From: Pseudomonas sp. PH1b | GTDB lineage: Bacteria; Pseudomonadota; Gammaproteobacteria; Pseudomonadales; Pseudomonadaceae | NCBI RefSeq assembly: GCF_000633395.1 | Contig: NZ_AYMU01000030.1 | Span: 59,882-123,881, forward strand | DNA: 64,000 nucleotides | Direction of reading: 5' to 3' | Part shown: one piece after another, positions 41,165 through 50,290 of the stretch | Position numbering within the stretch: the first letter of the stretch is position 1 | Layout of the letters: the number at the start of each line of letters is the position of its first letter | Position numbers and translations under genes: made by a program | Notes under the pieces: model-generated | Databases searched by the model: none | Told to the model about the DNA's origin: nothing | The model's input: the letters and a program-made list of their open reading frames with translations, nothing else

Positions 41165-41324
41165 TGGCGGGACTCCTGGATTGGGATGTGGCCGGGGCGC
41201 TGGGCATGGCCGCTTGAGGGGATGGGCTGGCAGCGGTGGCGTGCATATCCCGTGCTGCGATCATGCCCGCTTAGAGGGGCGTTACCGCAGCAACGGATCT
41301 GCCCCCGCAAAAAAGCACCCTGCT

Positions 41325-43718
41325 TCATTGCACCGGCACCGCGCGAATCGTCGCGCGCGGGGCCCCTTCCTGCGGCACCCCCTGCAACGACACCGGCTGC
41401 GGCCGCGGCCCCGGGATCGCCTTCGCCGCCGACGGCAACTGCGGCGCCTGCATGTCCGGCATCGCCCAACTGCGCTCTGGCTGCAACTGCCCCTGGGCGC
41501 GACGCATGAAGTCGTAGCGATTCAGGGTAATGCTGCGCCCCGCCCCGCTGTCGCGAATGATGTAGGGCCGCAGGAACACCATCAGGTTGGTCTTGGTAAC
41601 GCTGCGCTTCTCACTGCGAAACAACGCCCCCAGGCCGGGAATCTCCGACAGCCACGGCACCGCATCGTTGCTCTGGGTGTAACCGTCCTGGAGCAACCCG
41701 CCCAGGACCATGATCTGCCCGTCATCGAGCAGGATGCTGGTGTCGATCGCACGCTTGTTGGTCACGGTGCCGGCGTCCACCGAAGCCCGGGAATCGACGC
41801 TGCTGACTTCCTGGTAGATGTCCAGCTTGACCGTGCCGCCCTCGGAAATCTGCGGCCGGACATTGAGCTTGAGCCCCACTTCCTCGCGCTGCACGGTCTG
41901 GAACGGGTTGTTGCTGGTGCCACCGCCTCCGGTGACATAGCTGCCGGTGACAAAGGGAATGGTCTGGCCGACGAAGATGCTCGCGGCTTCGTTGTCCAGG
42001 GTCAGCAAGTTCGGCGTGGACAGTACGTTGGTCCCGCCCTTGCTCTTGAGCGCGCGGGCCAGGACCTTGAGGTCCAGCACCTTGCCGATGCCGGGGATGT
42101 CCACGGTGCCGTCCACCACGCCGATGTTCAGGCCCTTGCCCAGCACGTCGATGCTGGTCTTGCTGGCAGGGCTGGCCACCAGGCCGCTGCCTCCCAGGTT
42201 GACCCCGCCGAAACCGCCCTTGCCACCCAGGTTGCCGGCCTGCCATTGCACGCCGAATTCACTGGCATCGTCTTCGCTCACTTCGACGATCAGGCTTTCG
42301 ATCACCACCTGGGCACGACGCTGGTCGAGCTGGTCGATGACCTCCCGCAGATTGCGGTACAGCGGGTCCGGCGCGGAAATCAGCAAGGTATTGGTGGTCG
42401 CGTCGGCCTGGATGGTCACCCCGCCGGCGCTGAAGGCGGTGTTCTGGTCGCCCTGCTGACCATTGGCACCCTGGCTGCTGGCACTGCCGCCCTGGCCATA
42501 GGCCGCGCCGCCATTGCTGTTGTTGAGGTTGCCGCTGCCAGTGGGAGTGGCGCTGCTGTTCTGGCTGCTGCCCTGGCCATTGGGCGTGGTGCCGCCCATG
42601 CCGCTGAGCATGGCCCGGGCGCCGTCGCTGCCGCCGCTGTCGCTTTCCCCGGTGAGCAGGCCGCGCAGGGCCTGGGCCAGTTTGCCGGCCTGGGCATTGC
42701 GCAGGTAGACCACGTGCAGGTTGCTCGGGTTGCTCTGGGCGTTGTCCAGTTTGTAGATCAGGTTGCGCGCCAGCTCGGTGCGCTCCGGGCTGCCGGCACG
42801 GATGATGATGGAGTTGGAACGCGGGTCGCCGATCACGCTGATCTTCTGGGTCGGGTCGGCGCCCTGGGTTTCCAGCAGTTCGGAGACCATGGTCGCGATG
42901 TCCACGGCAATCCCGTTCTGCACCGCCACCACATCGGTGTCGATGGCGCTGGGGCTGTCGATGCCGTCGATGATCTGTGCCACCCGCTGCAGGTTCTCGG
43001 CGTAGTCGGTGACCACGATGGTGTTGTTGCCCGGGTAGGCGTTGATCGGGTTGTTCGGCGAGACAATCGGCCGCAACACCGGGATCAGGTTCACCGCGTT
43101 CTCGTATTGCAGGCGGAAGGTGCGAGTCAGCATGCCGTTGCCGGCCGGTTTGTCGGCGCTGTAGATCGGCCCGCCGAGCAGCTTGGCGTCGGCCTCGGGC
43201 ACCACCTGGGCCACGCCGCCGACATCCACCACGCTGAAGCCCTGCATGCGCAGGGCCGCCAGAAGCATGTCGTAGGCCTGGTGGGCCGGCACCTGGCCTT
43301 CGCTGACCAGGGTCAGGTTGCCTTTGACCCGTGGGTCCACCAGGAACTGCTGCCCGGTGGAGCGGGACAAGGCGCGGACCACCGCCTGGATGTCGGCGTC
43401 GACAAAGTTCAGCTGCACCGGCTGATCCCCCAACGGATTGCGCGGCACGCTGGTGCTGCGCGGTGTGCCGAGGGCTCGGTTGCGGGTGACCGGGTGCAGC
43501 ACTTTCGGCCGTTGGGCCTGCTGTGCCTGCAAGCGCTGGCGATCCACCAGGGCATCACCGCTGCTGTGGGTACTGCCCAGGGGCTGGCCCAGCTCGCTGT
43601 CCACCAGTAACGGCGGTGGCGTGGTGGACTGGGTGTTGCTGCAGGCCCCCAACGCCAGCAGCAGGAAAGGTGCGGCCTTGCGACACTGGCGCACGTAGAT
43701 GGAACCTGACCACTTCAT
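41325..43718 (-). CDS. hxcQ: type II secretin GspD/HxcQ (lipoprotein)
   Basis: A 797-residue outer-membrane secretin. The N-terminus ends in the lipobox LALGAC, so it is a lipid-anchored liposecretin like P. aeruginosa HxcQ and needs no pilotin. Residues about 98-180 are the first N domain (VQLNFVDADIQAVVRALSRSTGQQ). A Gly/Ser/Asn-rich insert lies at about 354-425. The C-terminal secretin domain has VPWLSEIPGLGALFRSEKRSVTKTNLMVFLRPYII. It overlaps the hxcZ stop (ATGA). It forms the outer-membrane channel for LapA-type substrates. Confidence 0.95.
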   Translation of the reverse strand: MKWSGSIYVRQCRKAAPFLLLALGACSNTQSTTPPPLLVDSELGQPLGSTHSSGDALVDRQRLQAQQAQRPKVLHPVTRNRALGTPRSTSVPRNPLGDQPVQLNFVDADIQAVVRALSRSTGQQFLVDPRVKGNLTLVSEGQVPAHQAYDMLLAALRMQGFSVVDVGGVAQVVPEADAKLLGGPIYSADKPAGNGMLTRTFRLQYENAVNLIPVLRPIVSPNNPINAYPGNNTIVVTDYAENLQRVAQIIDGIDSPSAIDTDVVAVQNGIAVDIATMVSELLETQGADPTQKISVIGDPRSNSIIIRAGSPERTELARNLIYKLDNAQSNPSNLHVVYLRNAQAGKLAQALRGLLTGESDSGGSDGARAMLSGMGGTTPNGQGSSQNSSATPTGSGNLNNSNGGAAYGQGGSASSQGANGQQGDQNTAFSAGGVTIQADATTNTLLISAPDPLYRNLREVIDQLDQRRAQVVIESLIVEVSEDDASEFGVQWQAGNLGGKGGFGGVNLGGSGLVASPASKTSIDVLGKGLNIGVVDGTVDIPGIGKVLDLKVLARALKSKGGTNVLSTPNLLTLDNEAASIFVGQTIPFVTGSYVTGGGGTSNNPFQTVQREEVGLKLNVRPQISEGGTVKLDIYQEVSSVDSRASVDAGTVTNKRAIDTSILLDDGQIMVLGGLLQDGYTQSNDAVPWLSEIPGLGALFRSEKRSVTKTNLMVFLRPYIIRDSGAGRSITLNRYDFMRRAQGQLQPERSWAMPDMQAPQLPSAAKAIPGPRPQPVSLQGVPQEGAPRATIRAVPVQ

Positions 43719-44278
43719 GAAGCTTCCTTAGCGCCCTGCGCCTGATCCATGCGAACGGTCCCGGACAGTGTGCCTGCCGAGTCATCGGCGGCGGCCGTGC
43801 CTGCGCGTTGCAGTCGGGCCTCCACCACCTGCAGTGAAAATTGCCGGGGAGCCCCCAGCAGCCAGCCGACCGCGGCATCCGCCGGGGCCTGCTCAAAGGT
43901 CAGCTGCCAGCTCTGGGGGCCGGCTTCATCAGCGGGTTGCAACTGGTAGTGGTCCTTGAGCCCGGCTCCATCCAGGGTCTGGCGCAAGGATTGTTCCAGG
44001 CTTTGGCCCTGGCCGGCGCGAGGGCCCGCCACTTCGTGCAGCAGCACCTCCAGGGCTTCGGCCTGGGAGCGCAGCTTCGGGGTTTCGGCTTGCCAGTAAT
44101 CGATCTTCTTCAGCGGCGGCTGGATCAGCAGCAACCACAGCAACAGCCCCAGCACGCCCACGGCCATGGCCGTCAGCAGGCGCTTCTCCCGCAGGGCCAG
44201 GCCCTGCCAGTGCCCCTGGGCCCGGCTTCGAAGGCCGGCCCAACGGGCCTGGTACTGCGCCAGCATGGCCTTATTCAT
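43715..44278 (-). CDS. hxcZ: type II secretion protein GspM/HxcZ
   Basis: A 187-residue bitopic protein: a short cytoplasmic arm, one membrane span (LLTAMAVGVLGLLLWLLLIQPP, residues 34-55) and a periplasmic ferredoxin-like domain, the GspM pattern. It stabilises GspL. The ATG at 44278 overlaps the end of hxcY by eight bases; an ATG ten codons upstream would give a less regular N-terminus. Confidence 0.85.
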   Translation of the reverse strand: MNKAMLAQYQARWAGLRSRAQGHWQGLALREKRLLTAMAVGVLGLLLWLLLIQPPLKKIDYWQAETPKLRSQAEALEVLLHEVAGPRAGQGQSLEQSLRQTLDGAGLKDHYQLQPADEAGPQSWQLTFEQAPADAAVGWLLGAPRQFSLQVVEARLQRAGTAAADDSAGTLSGTVRMDQAQGAKEAS

Positions 44279-45461
44279 CGTCAGCTCCCTGGGGGTTCTC
44301 GGTGGCATTGTCCGCCCCGGGTGCCGCCGGGCTCAGAACCCAGCCCGAGGACTCGCGCTGGACGCTGTAGCCGGCCTGGTTCAAGACGCCCTGCCAGCCG
44401 CTGTCGGCCACCTTGGGGGCGTCCGCCAGCGGTTCCAGCTGCAGCCGATCCTGGGCGAAGCTCAGGCTCTGCAGGCTGCCTACCATGAAGGGCATGGCGT
44501 TGCCGGCCTGCAGCAGCAGGTTGACGAAGCCCTGGGTCGGGTCCGTGGCCGCGCCGCTCTGACGCGCGGCCAGTTGCTGACGCGCCTGTTGCAGGGGGTT
44601 GAGCACCACCGGCAACTCGGGAAACACCTGTTTGACCCGCTCGCTCATCTGCGCCTTGAGCCGCTGGCCCTGCTCGGCTTCACGGGCCGCATACAGGTTC
44701 AGCCCCAGCACCCAGACCGCCACGGCCAGGGCACAACAGCCCAGGGCCCGCCCCCAGCCTCGGGGGCCCGCGCGCTCCAGCGCCGCCCCGCTGTGCAGGC
44801 CCCAGGGCGGTGGCACGCCACTCCAGCGCTGCTTGTCCGGCCGTTGCTCAAGCACCGTCAGCGGCGGCTCGTCACCGATCCAGCACAGCGCGCTGCCAGA
44901 GGCCCGCAACTGCTCCAGGGTTTCCTCCACCAGGGGCTGCACGCTGCCCTGCTCGACGCTCTGGCGAATGAGCAACTGCTGGTCCAGCAGGCACAGGCTC
45001 AGTTGCCCCGGGGGCGGCACCGGCAAGGCGTAAGGCGCCGGGTACAGCCCCTGGAGTTTCAACCCGGCCTGCTCCAGCAAGCCGCCCAGGGCCTGCAGGC
45101 GCTGGCGTGGCAACCAGCTCAGCGCCACCTGCCCCTTGGCATCCCGGGGGCCGTGGGCCACATGCATCTGCTCGCTGGGACCGAGGATCAGGGTCTGCGC
45201 AGCACAGGCCACGGCCGCCTTGATCCGCGCGGCCGGCAGTTGCGGCATGTCGATGTGGGTCAGCAGGCTGTCCAGGGGGTGCAGGAAGCACTCCACCGCG
45301 ATCGGTTTGCCGCCGCTGCGCCATTGCCCCAACGGGCAACGGCCGACCTCGTCGACCCGCCCGGCACGATCCAGCCGGGCAAAATCCAGGAGGCATTCCA
45401 GAGGCCGTGGGGCCTCGAGCAATGATTCCAGCGGCGGCAAGGCAATGCGCAGCCGGCTCAT
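44271..45461 (-). CDS. hxcY: type II secretion protein GspL/HxcY
   Basis: A 396-residue protein. Residues 1-235 form the cytoplasmic actin-like domain that binds the ATPase; the span (WGRALGCCALAVAVWVLGLNLYAA) is near residue 262, and a periplasmic ferredoxin-like domain follows (FVNLLLQAGNAMPFMVGSLQSLSF), the GspL layout. The start at 45461 overlaps the hxcX stop (ATGA). The open frame runs further up, but that part is antisense-like low complexity. Confidence 0.86.
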   Translation of the reverse strand: MSRLRIALPPLESLLEAPRPLECLLDFARLDRAGRVDEVGRCPLGQWRSGGKPIAVECFLHPLDSLLTHIDMPQLPAARIKAAVACAAQTLILGPSEQMHVAHGPRDAKGQVALSWLPRQRLQALGGLLEQAGLKLQGLYPAPYALPVPPPGQLSLCLLDQQLLIRQSVEQGSVQPLVEETLEQLRASGSALCWIGDEPPLTVLEQRPDKQRWSGVPPPWGLHSGAALERAGPRGWGRALGCCALAVAVWVLGLNLYAAREAEQGQRLKAQMSERVKQVFPELPVVLNPLQQARQQLAARQSGAATDPTQGFVNLLLQAGNAMPFMVGSLQSLSFAQDRLQLEPLADAPKVADSGWQGVLNQAGYSVQRESSGWVLSPAAPGADNATENPQGADDE

Positions 45462-46441
45462 GCCCCCACCCGCGACCAGATCACCTGGGGCATGCGGTCC
45501 TCGGGGCGGTAGAGCAAGGCTTCCAGGCTGACCCGGCGCTGGTCGCGACGGGCCTGGCCCTGCAACAGGAACCATTCGCTGGTGATGCCGACCTTGAGCT
45601 GGTCCACCCGGATCTGCGGGTTGTGCAGGCGGTTGATGAAATCACCACGGTTGATGAACCAGCGCCCGGCATCCCGCTCGGCCACCAGGGCCCTGGCCCG
45701 TGCCAGCTCCAGCCCGGGAACCACGGCCGCCAGCACTTCGGCGCTGGCGGTATTGCCGTTGACCCAGGTATTGCCCGGCAGGATACCGACGTACTGCTCG
45801 AGCCGCGCCAGCTGGGCGTCGCCCAGGCCCTGGAGCCCGCGCAGATCGTCGAGGCTGCGCAGCATCGGCTGCTTGGGCGGCAAGGTCTGGGCCGCCGCGC
45901 CCGGCGAAGTCAAACGACCGCTGTTGAATCCGCCGCGGGGGCTGCTGTCGGCCGACGGGTTGCCCAACTGCTGGGGATAGGACGCAATCACCCGCTGGCT
46001 GATGCGCCGGCTCAAGGCCGCGTCGATGCCGATCAATTGGCACAGCTGTTCGAAGCTCTGCAGTTGCGCGGCGTCCACCTGGTGATTGAACACCAGGTTG
46101 CGCAGGTTGAACTTGCCTTGCTGGTCTTGCAGGCGGCCCTGGAATGCACTGTTGAAACCACCCAGGGCCGGGTCACCAATGGGCCGTGCCCAAGCCTGGT
46201 CGAGGCGCGTCAGGACATCCCGCTGGCGCGCCGTCCAGAGCAGTTGCCGGCTGTATTCCAGGCCGCCCTGGAGCACCCCGCTGCCGACGATCCGGCCTTG
46301 CTCGGCCTCCACGGCCCGGGTAAAGGAGGTTTGCCGGGTGAGCATGCCGCCGGCGATCACCGCCACCACCGCGGCGATCAGCAAGGCGCTGATGATGGCC
46401 ATGCCACGCTGCTTCGCCGCACTGGGCGAATGGGCTTTCAT
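45458..46441 (-). CDS. hxcX: minor pseudopilin GspK/HxcX
   Basis: A 327-residue minor pseudopilin. The prepilin leader ends KQRG before MAIISALLIAAVVAVIAGGML, lacking the +5 Glu, as is normal for K. The large globular domain with the two-part helical insert is typical of GspK (QLGNPSADSSPRGGFNSGRL lies in it). It caps the pseudopilus tip with I and J. The ATG at 46441 comes eight bases after the hxcT stop. Confidence 0.9.
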   Translation of the reverse strand: MKAHSPSAAKQRGMAIISALLIAAVVAVIAGGMLTRQTSFTRAVEAEQGRIVGSGVLQGGLEYSRQLLWTARQRDVLTRLDQAWARPIGDPALGGFNSAFQGRLQDQQGKFNLRNLVFNHQVDAAQLQSFEQLCQLIGIDAALSRRISQRVIASYPQQLGNPSADSSPRGGFNSGRLTSPGAAAQTLPPKQPMLRSLDDLRGLQGLGDAQLARLEQYVGILPGNTWVNGNTASAEVLAAVVPGLELARARALVAERDAGRWFINRGDFINRLHNPQIRVDQLKVGITSEWFLLQGQARRDQRRVSLEALLYRPEDRMPQVIWSRVGA

Positions 46442-46449
46442 GGCTGGCC

Positions 46450-46899
46450 TTAAAGCTGCCAGGAGCCGATGTCGGCGTTCACGCCTTCGCCATCGGGCTG
46501 GCCGTCGGCGCCGAGGGAAAACACGTCCACTTCGCCGTTGGCACCCGGGTTCAGGTAGTGATACGGGCGGCCCCAAGGGTCATTGGGCAAGCGCTCCAGA
46601 TAGGAGCGCCAGTTGCTGTCCTTGGCATTGGCCGGGCGCTCCACCAGCACCTTCAGGCCCTGGTTCTGGTTCGGGTAGCTGCCGTGGTCGAGGCGGTACA
46701 GCTTCAAGGCCTGCATCAGCCCGGCAATGTCCTGCTTGGCCGCAGTGGCGCGGGCCTGGTCCGGGCGGTCGAGGACCTTGGGCACCACCATGGCGGCGAG
46801 GATCCCGAGGATGACCACCACCACCATGATCTCGATCAGGGTGAAGCCCCGCTGCCTCCGAGGCCCCCGGGACAGGGATGTTACAGGCGCGATATCCAT
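46450..46899 (-). CDS. hxcT: major pseudopilin GspG/HxcT
   Basis: A 149-residue major pseudopilin. The cleavage site is QRG before FTLIEIMVVVVILGILAAMVVPK with the required Glu5; the C-terminal part carries PNDPWGRPYHYLNPG and the calcium-site region typical of GspG. It is processed by the prepilin peptidase (not in this window). The ATG at 46899 is preferred over the upstream in-frame start because it gives a normal leader length of 18. The promoter region 46900-47047 contains the composite element shared with lapA. Confidence 0.95.
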   Translation of the reverse strand: MDIAPVTSLSRGPRRQRGFTLIEIMVVVVILGILAAMVVPKVLDRPDQARATAAKQDIAGLMQALKLYRLDHGSYPNQNQGLKVLVERPANAKDSNWRSYLERLPNDPWGRPYHYLNPGANGEVDVFSLGADGQPDGEGVNADIGSWQL

Positions 46900-46951
46900 C
46901 TCGACATTCCTTGGCTTGAGTTCGATTCGTCGCGCAGTGTTGCAAGAACAT

Positions 46952-46980
46952 ATGTCAGTGATATTGAAAAACCTCGGGAG
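46952..46980 (-). promoter_or_regulatory. PHO-box-like composite element upstream of hxcT
   Basis: Minus strand: CTCCCGAGGTTTTT, eight bases, CTGACAT (six of seven PhoB-repeat positions). The first fourteen bases are identical to those at the lapA element, with identical spacing to the 3' repeat. It ends 52 bases before the hxcT ATG. Confidence 0.5.
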
Positions 46981-47047
46981 TTTCAGTCGCCATTCGGTCA
47001 AGCCCGCAGGCTAGTCTGCGAGGCTGTTTCCCGGTCTCGAGCGGCCC

Positions 47048-47434
47048 ATGCACGCCTTGCGCAAACAAGCTGGATTTACCCTGATCGAGGTGCTGGTGGC
47101 CTTGGCCATCATTGCCGTGGCGATGTCGGCGGCGGTGCGCGTGGCCGGCCTGATGACCCAGAGCAACGGCCTGCTGCGGGACAAGTCCCTGGCCCTGCTG
47201 GCGGCCCAGAGCCGCTTGGCCGAACTGCGCCTGGAGGGCCGCTGGAACAGCGGATTGAAGAGTTTCGACTGCGACCAGGGGCGGCTCAAGCTGCGTTGTG
47301 AGCAGGCGATTGCCGCAGACAGCGCCCCGGGCTTGTTGCGGGTCAGTGTGCAGGTGCGCGACCGCAGCCGCGAAGCGCCGCCCCTGGCCCGGCTTGAGAC
47401 CCTGGTCAGCCGCGCGCCGGTGGCGCGGCAATGA
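47048..47434 (+). CDS. hxcV: minor pseudopilin GspI/HxcV
   Basis: A 128-residue minor pseudopilin with the leader MHALRKQAG cut before FTLIEVLVALAIIAVAMSAAVRVAG, Glu5 present. The mature part is short, typical of GspI. It is divergent from hxcT and convergent with hxcP (three bases between stops), the same mixed-strand order as in the P. aeruginosa hxc locus. Confidence 0.9.
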   Translation: MHALRKQAGFTLIEVLVALAIIAVAMSAAVRVAGLMTQSNGLLRDKSLALLAAQSRLAELRLEGRWNSGLKSFDCDQGRLKLRCEQAIAADSAPGLLRVSVQVRDRSREAPPLARLETLVSRAPVARQ

Positions 47435-47437
47435 GCC

Positions 47438-47878
47438 TTAGCGGCTCAGGCGCGGCATGGCCGGCGAGTCCGGCAGCTTGCTGACCTTGACCCGGGACTG
47501 TTCACCGCCGCGCTCGATCAGCACGCCGTCGACCTCGATGGCCGCCAGGCGCACGCCCTGGGACAGTTGCTCGCCAGCAAGAAAACTGCGCGGCGGTCCA
47601 TCGTTCAAGCGCAGGATCGCCACCGCGCCACGAACGCCGGCCATGACCCCGGAAACCTCGACAGCAAGCGCCGTCGGCTGGTTGGCAAACCACTGCAAGG
47701 CCGGGTTGTCGGAGCGCGCGGCCAGGACCTGGGGCGCCACTGCCGGGGTTTGCGACTCGGCCGGGGTCAGCAGCAGGGACGACCAGGTAGCGACACCGGC
47801 CAGGGCCGCCAGCAGCGCCGCGTACTGCAGCAGCTGGGGAGCGGTTAGACGCGGGGCAAGTTGCATGACACGTAGCAT
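47438..47878 (-). CDS. hxcP: type II secretion protein GspC/HxcP
   Basis: A 146-residue protein: a short cytoplasmic end, one span (LLQYAALLAALAGVATWSSLLL, residues 16-37), a linker and an HR-type domain (AVEVSGVMAGVRGAVAILRLNDGPPRSFLAGEQL) that contacts the secretin. It is short and lacks a PDZ or coiled coil, so substrate recognition must rest on the HR domain or other parts. The start at 47878 is supported by AGGAGG seven bases upstream. It stands alone on the minus strand. Confidence 0.85.
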   Translation of the reverse strand: MLRVMQLAPRLTAPQLLQYAALLAALAGVATWSSLLLTPAESQTPAVAPQVLAARSDNPALQWFANQPTALAVEVSGVMAGVRGAVAILRLNDGPPRSFLAGEQLSQGVRLAAIEVDGVLIERGGEQSRVKVSKLPDSPAMPRLSR

Positions 47879-47924
47879 CGGCGGGACCTCCTGTTTGTCC
47901 GTCCCCGCAGCCTACAGGGCAATT

Positions 47925-47953
47925 CTCACGGTTTTATTTCACTGGACGATCAT
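47925..47953 (+). promoter_or_regulatory. PHO-box-like composite element upstream of hxcU
   Basis: Plus strand: CTCACGGTTT at the left, then ATTTCAC, four bases, CGATCAT (five of seven and four of seven PhoB-repeat positions), total 29 bases. Its layout aligns position by position with the lapA and hxcT elements. It ends 43 bases before the hxcU ATG. Confidence 0.42.
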
Positions 47954-47996
47954 CTGCGCCAGTCAGGATGCAACGGTCACCAAGGAGAGCAATGTG

Positions 47997-48458
47997 ATGG
48001 GCACCGAGCGGCAAGCAGGCTTCACCCTGATCGAATTGATGGTGGTACTGGTGATCATCGGCATCGCCAGCGCGGCGGTGAGCCTGAGCATCAGGCCCGA
48101 CCCGCTGCAGTCCCTGCGCAAGGACGCCGAGCGCCTGGCGCAGCTGCTGCAGGTGGCCCAGGCCGAAGCCCGGGCCGACGGCCGGCCGATCACCTGGCGC
48201 GCCAATACCAAGGGCTTTGTCTTCAGTCGTCCAGAGGATGGCGGTCCCGGCGTCGATGAGTTTCGCAACGACAGCCAACTGCGCCCGCGCACCTGGGAAA
48301 CCCCATCGGTGCAGGTGAGCATCGAACCCAAGCAGCGCCTGGTCTTGAATGCCGAATGGATCAGCCCGCCCCTGCGGGTGCAGTTGTCCGACGGCCAGCA
48401 CCGCCTCAGCGTCGAGCGCACGGCCGCAGGCCAGGTGCGAGTGGTGAAACAGCCATGA
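47997..48458 (+). CDS. hxcU: minor pseudopilin GspH/HxcU
   Basis: A 153-residue minor pseudopilin: leader MGTERQAG cut before FTLIELMVVLVIIGIASAAVSLSI, Glu5 present, with a beta-rich C-terminal domain (TWRANTKGFVFSR). AAGGAG lies nine bases before the ATG. The frame is open far upstream but is a shadow there. The stop overlaps the hxcW start (ATGA). Confidence 0.9.
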   Translation: MGTERQAGFTLIELMVVLVIIGIASAAVSLSIRPDPLQSLRKDAERLAQLLQVAQAEARADGRPITWRANTKGFVFSRPEDGGPGVDEFRNDSQLRPRTWETPSVQVSIEPKQRLVLNAEWISPPLRVQLSDGQHRLSVERTAAGQVRVVKQP

Positions 48459-49072
48459 AGCCTCGGCAAAGCGGCTTCACCCTGATCGAAGTGATGGTGG
48501 CGATCATGCTCATGGCGGTGGTCAGCCTGATTGCCTGGCGCGGCCTGGACAGCGTCACCCGGGCTGACGGCCACTTGCAGGCAAGCACCGAGCAGACCGA
48601 AGAACTGCTGCGCACCCTCAACCAGCTGGAGCGCGACGTGGCCCTGCGTGCCAGCACCCAGCTGCGCGAGCCGAACCTGGTCGACAGCGAGAGCGAGGGC
48701 AGCGAGCCCGACAGCCCGGCGCCGCTGAGCGTACGCAGCTCCGACAGCAAGGGCTTTCGCCTGGAAGTGATCCGCAGCGCCGCGAACCCGGGAGAAGGCC
48801 TGCAGCGGGTGCGCTGGTGGCTCAAGGGCGACACCCTGTACCGCGCCGTCGCCGAGGCCCGGGACCGCTATCCGTTGCCGGCGCCCAAGGGCGGCGTGGC
48901 CGTCTTGAACCGGGTCAGCGACCTGCAGGTGCGCACCTGGAACCCGGACAAGGGCTGGCGCCAGCTCAGTGGCAATCGCCAGGACAACCCTTCTGGACTG
49001 GAGATCCGCCTGGTGCGCCAGACGCCCCAGGGTGAAGAACGTTACCGCCAGGTGCTGGGCCCCCTGGATTGA
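48455..49072 (+). CDS. hxcW: minor pseudopilin GspJ/HxcW
   Basis: A 205-residue minor pseudopilin: leader MKPRQSG cut before FTLIEVMVAIMLMAVVSLIAWRGLDSV, Glu5 present, and RTLNQLERDVALRAST as expected for GspJ. The C-terminal LRWWLKGDTLYRAV-type strands are typical of the family. Translationally coupled to hxcU. The 229 bases to the end of the convergent vreR gene contain no gene. Confidence 0.9.
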   Translation: MKPRQSGFTLIEVMVAIMLMAVVSLIAWRGLDSVTRADGHLQASTEQTEELLRTLNQLERDVALRASTQLREPNLVDSESEGSEPDSPAPLSVRSSDSKGFRLEVIRSAANPGEGLQRVRWWLKGDTLYRAVAEARDRYPLPAPKGGVAVLNRVSDLQVRTWNPDKGWRQLSGNRQDNPSGLEIRLVRQTPQGEERYRQVLGPLD

Positions 49073-49301
49073 GGCCATGGGCAAGGACCGGCAGCCCTAG
49101 ACAATCAACCCGGAACTTGATGCCGATGGCATCGATCTGCGCCCGCTCGAACCACGTCCGCAGCCGGCAGCATGCCGAGGGGCCCGGCCCCCTTGGCGTT
49201 GGCGAAAGCACAACAGGGGCAGACCTGATCGCGCTGGAGCGGCGCCGTGCAGGGGAACCGCGGTCGGGGGAAGCCACGGCGACACGAAGCCATGGTGAGA
49301 C

Positions 49302-50252
49302 TCAGCTGAGCAGCACCACGCCACCCGGCAATTCGGTGCACCTGGCGCCGTAGGCATCGCGAATCAGCAGGGCCACGCCGGCCAGCTGGTTGAGGTTGAA
49401 ACGGGCCTGGACCTTGCGCTTGCCCAACTCGGCATTGAGCAGCAGCAACATCCCCGGGCGATAGCGATTGATCTCGCTGATCACGGTGTCGAGGCTGGCG
49501 TTGTCGAACACCAGCACTTGTTCGCGCCAGGCGATCACGCTGTGAGTGTCCACCACCACCGGCTCGCCCACGGACCTGGCGTCGTAGGTCAGCTGGCGGC
49601 CGCTGTCCAGGCGGATGCTGCGTCCCGCCACCTCCACCTGCAGGCTGCCCTCGATGCAGGTCACACACACCTGGCGCTCGGTATTGCGCAGGTTGAAACG
49701 CGCCTGACGGGCACTCAGCCAGCCATCACCGGCCTGGACCTTGAACGGTTGCGGGCTCTGGCTGAAAACCTCGACCTCGCCCTCCAACAGTTCGATGCCC
49801 TGCTGGCCCGCGCCGACTTCGCGCCGGCTGATGCGGGTCTGGGTATTGAGCTCCAGGCTCACGCCCTCGGCCAGGTCGACCCGGCGTTGCTCGCCGACTT
49901 CGGTGGCGAAATCCGCGGTCAGCCCGGCAAAGCCGCCCGGCACCGTGAGCCGGACCATGAACAGCGCGGCCGAGGCCGCCAGCGCGCCACCGATAAAGGC
50001 CCGGCGGCCCAGATGCCGTGGCCGCGACTGGCGCTGCAACTGCTCGGCGGCCGGCTGCAGGCAATGCCACAGGGCCTTGGTCTGCTCGAACGCCGCCGCA
50101 TGCCGGGGGCTTTGTGCGCACCACTGGCGCAGCGCCCGGGCATCGGCGGCGGTGGCCTGGCCCGAGGTCAGGAGGACCAGCCAGTCCCGGGCTTCGCTCA
50201 GCAGTTGCTGGTCCGCCGAGGCCTGGGGAGTGGAAATGCTAAAGATGTTCAA
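49302..50252 (-). CDS. vreR: FecR-type anti-sigma factor VreR
   Basis: A 316-residue inner-membrane regulator. Residues 15-60 form the N-terminal sigma-binding part (ARDWLVLLTSGQATAADARALRQW, DUF4880). One span lies near residues 88-105 (FIGGALAASAALFMVRL), followed by the FecR domain (GEQRRVDLAEGVSLELNTQTRI) and the C-terminal secretin/TonB short-domain-like end (DNASLDTVISEINRYRPG). It holds or activates VreI according to signals from VreA. It stands 38 bases after vreI on the same strand. Confidence 0.86.
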   Translation of the reverse strand: MNIFSISTPQASADQQLLSEARDWLVLLTSGQATAADARALRQWCAQSPRHAAAFEQTKALWHCLQPAAEQLQRQSRPRHLGRRAFIGGALAASAALFMVRLTVPGGFAGLTADFATEVGEQRRVDLAEGVSLELNTQTRISRREVGAGQQGIELLEGEVEVFSQSPQPFKVQAGDGWLSARQARFNLRNTERQVCVTCIEGSLQVEVAGRSIRLDSGRQLTYDARSVGEPVVVDTHSVIAWREQVLVFDNASLDTVISEINRYRPGMLLLLNAELGKRKVQARFNLNQLAGVALLIRDAYGARCTELPGGVVLLS

Positions 50253-50290
50253 GCGCGCAGGTACTCACGGATTGATCAGGGACTCTTTGT

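Noticed and set aside
49173..49198. GC-rich stem between hxcW and vreR as a terminator
   Set aside because: The stem has mismatches and no T-run follows on either strand.
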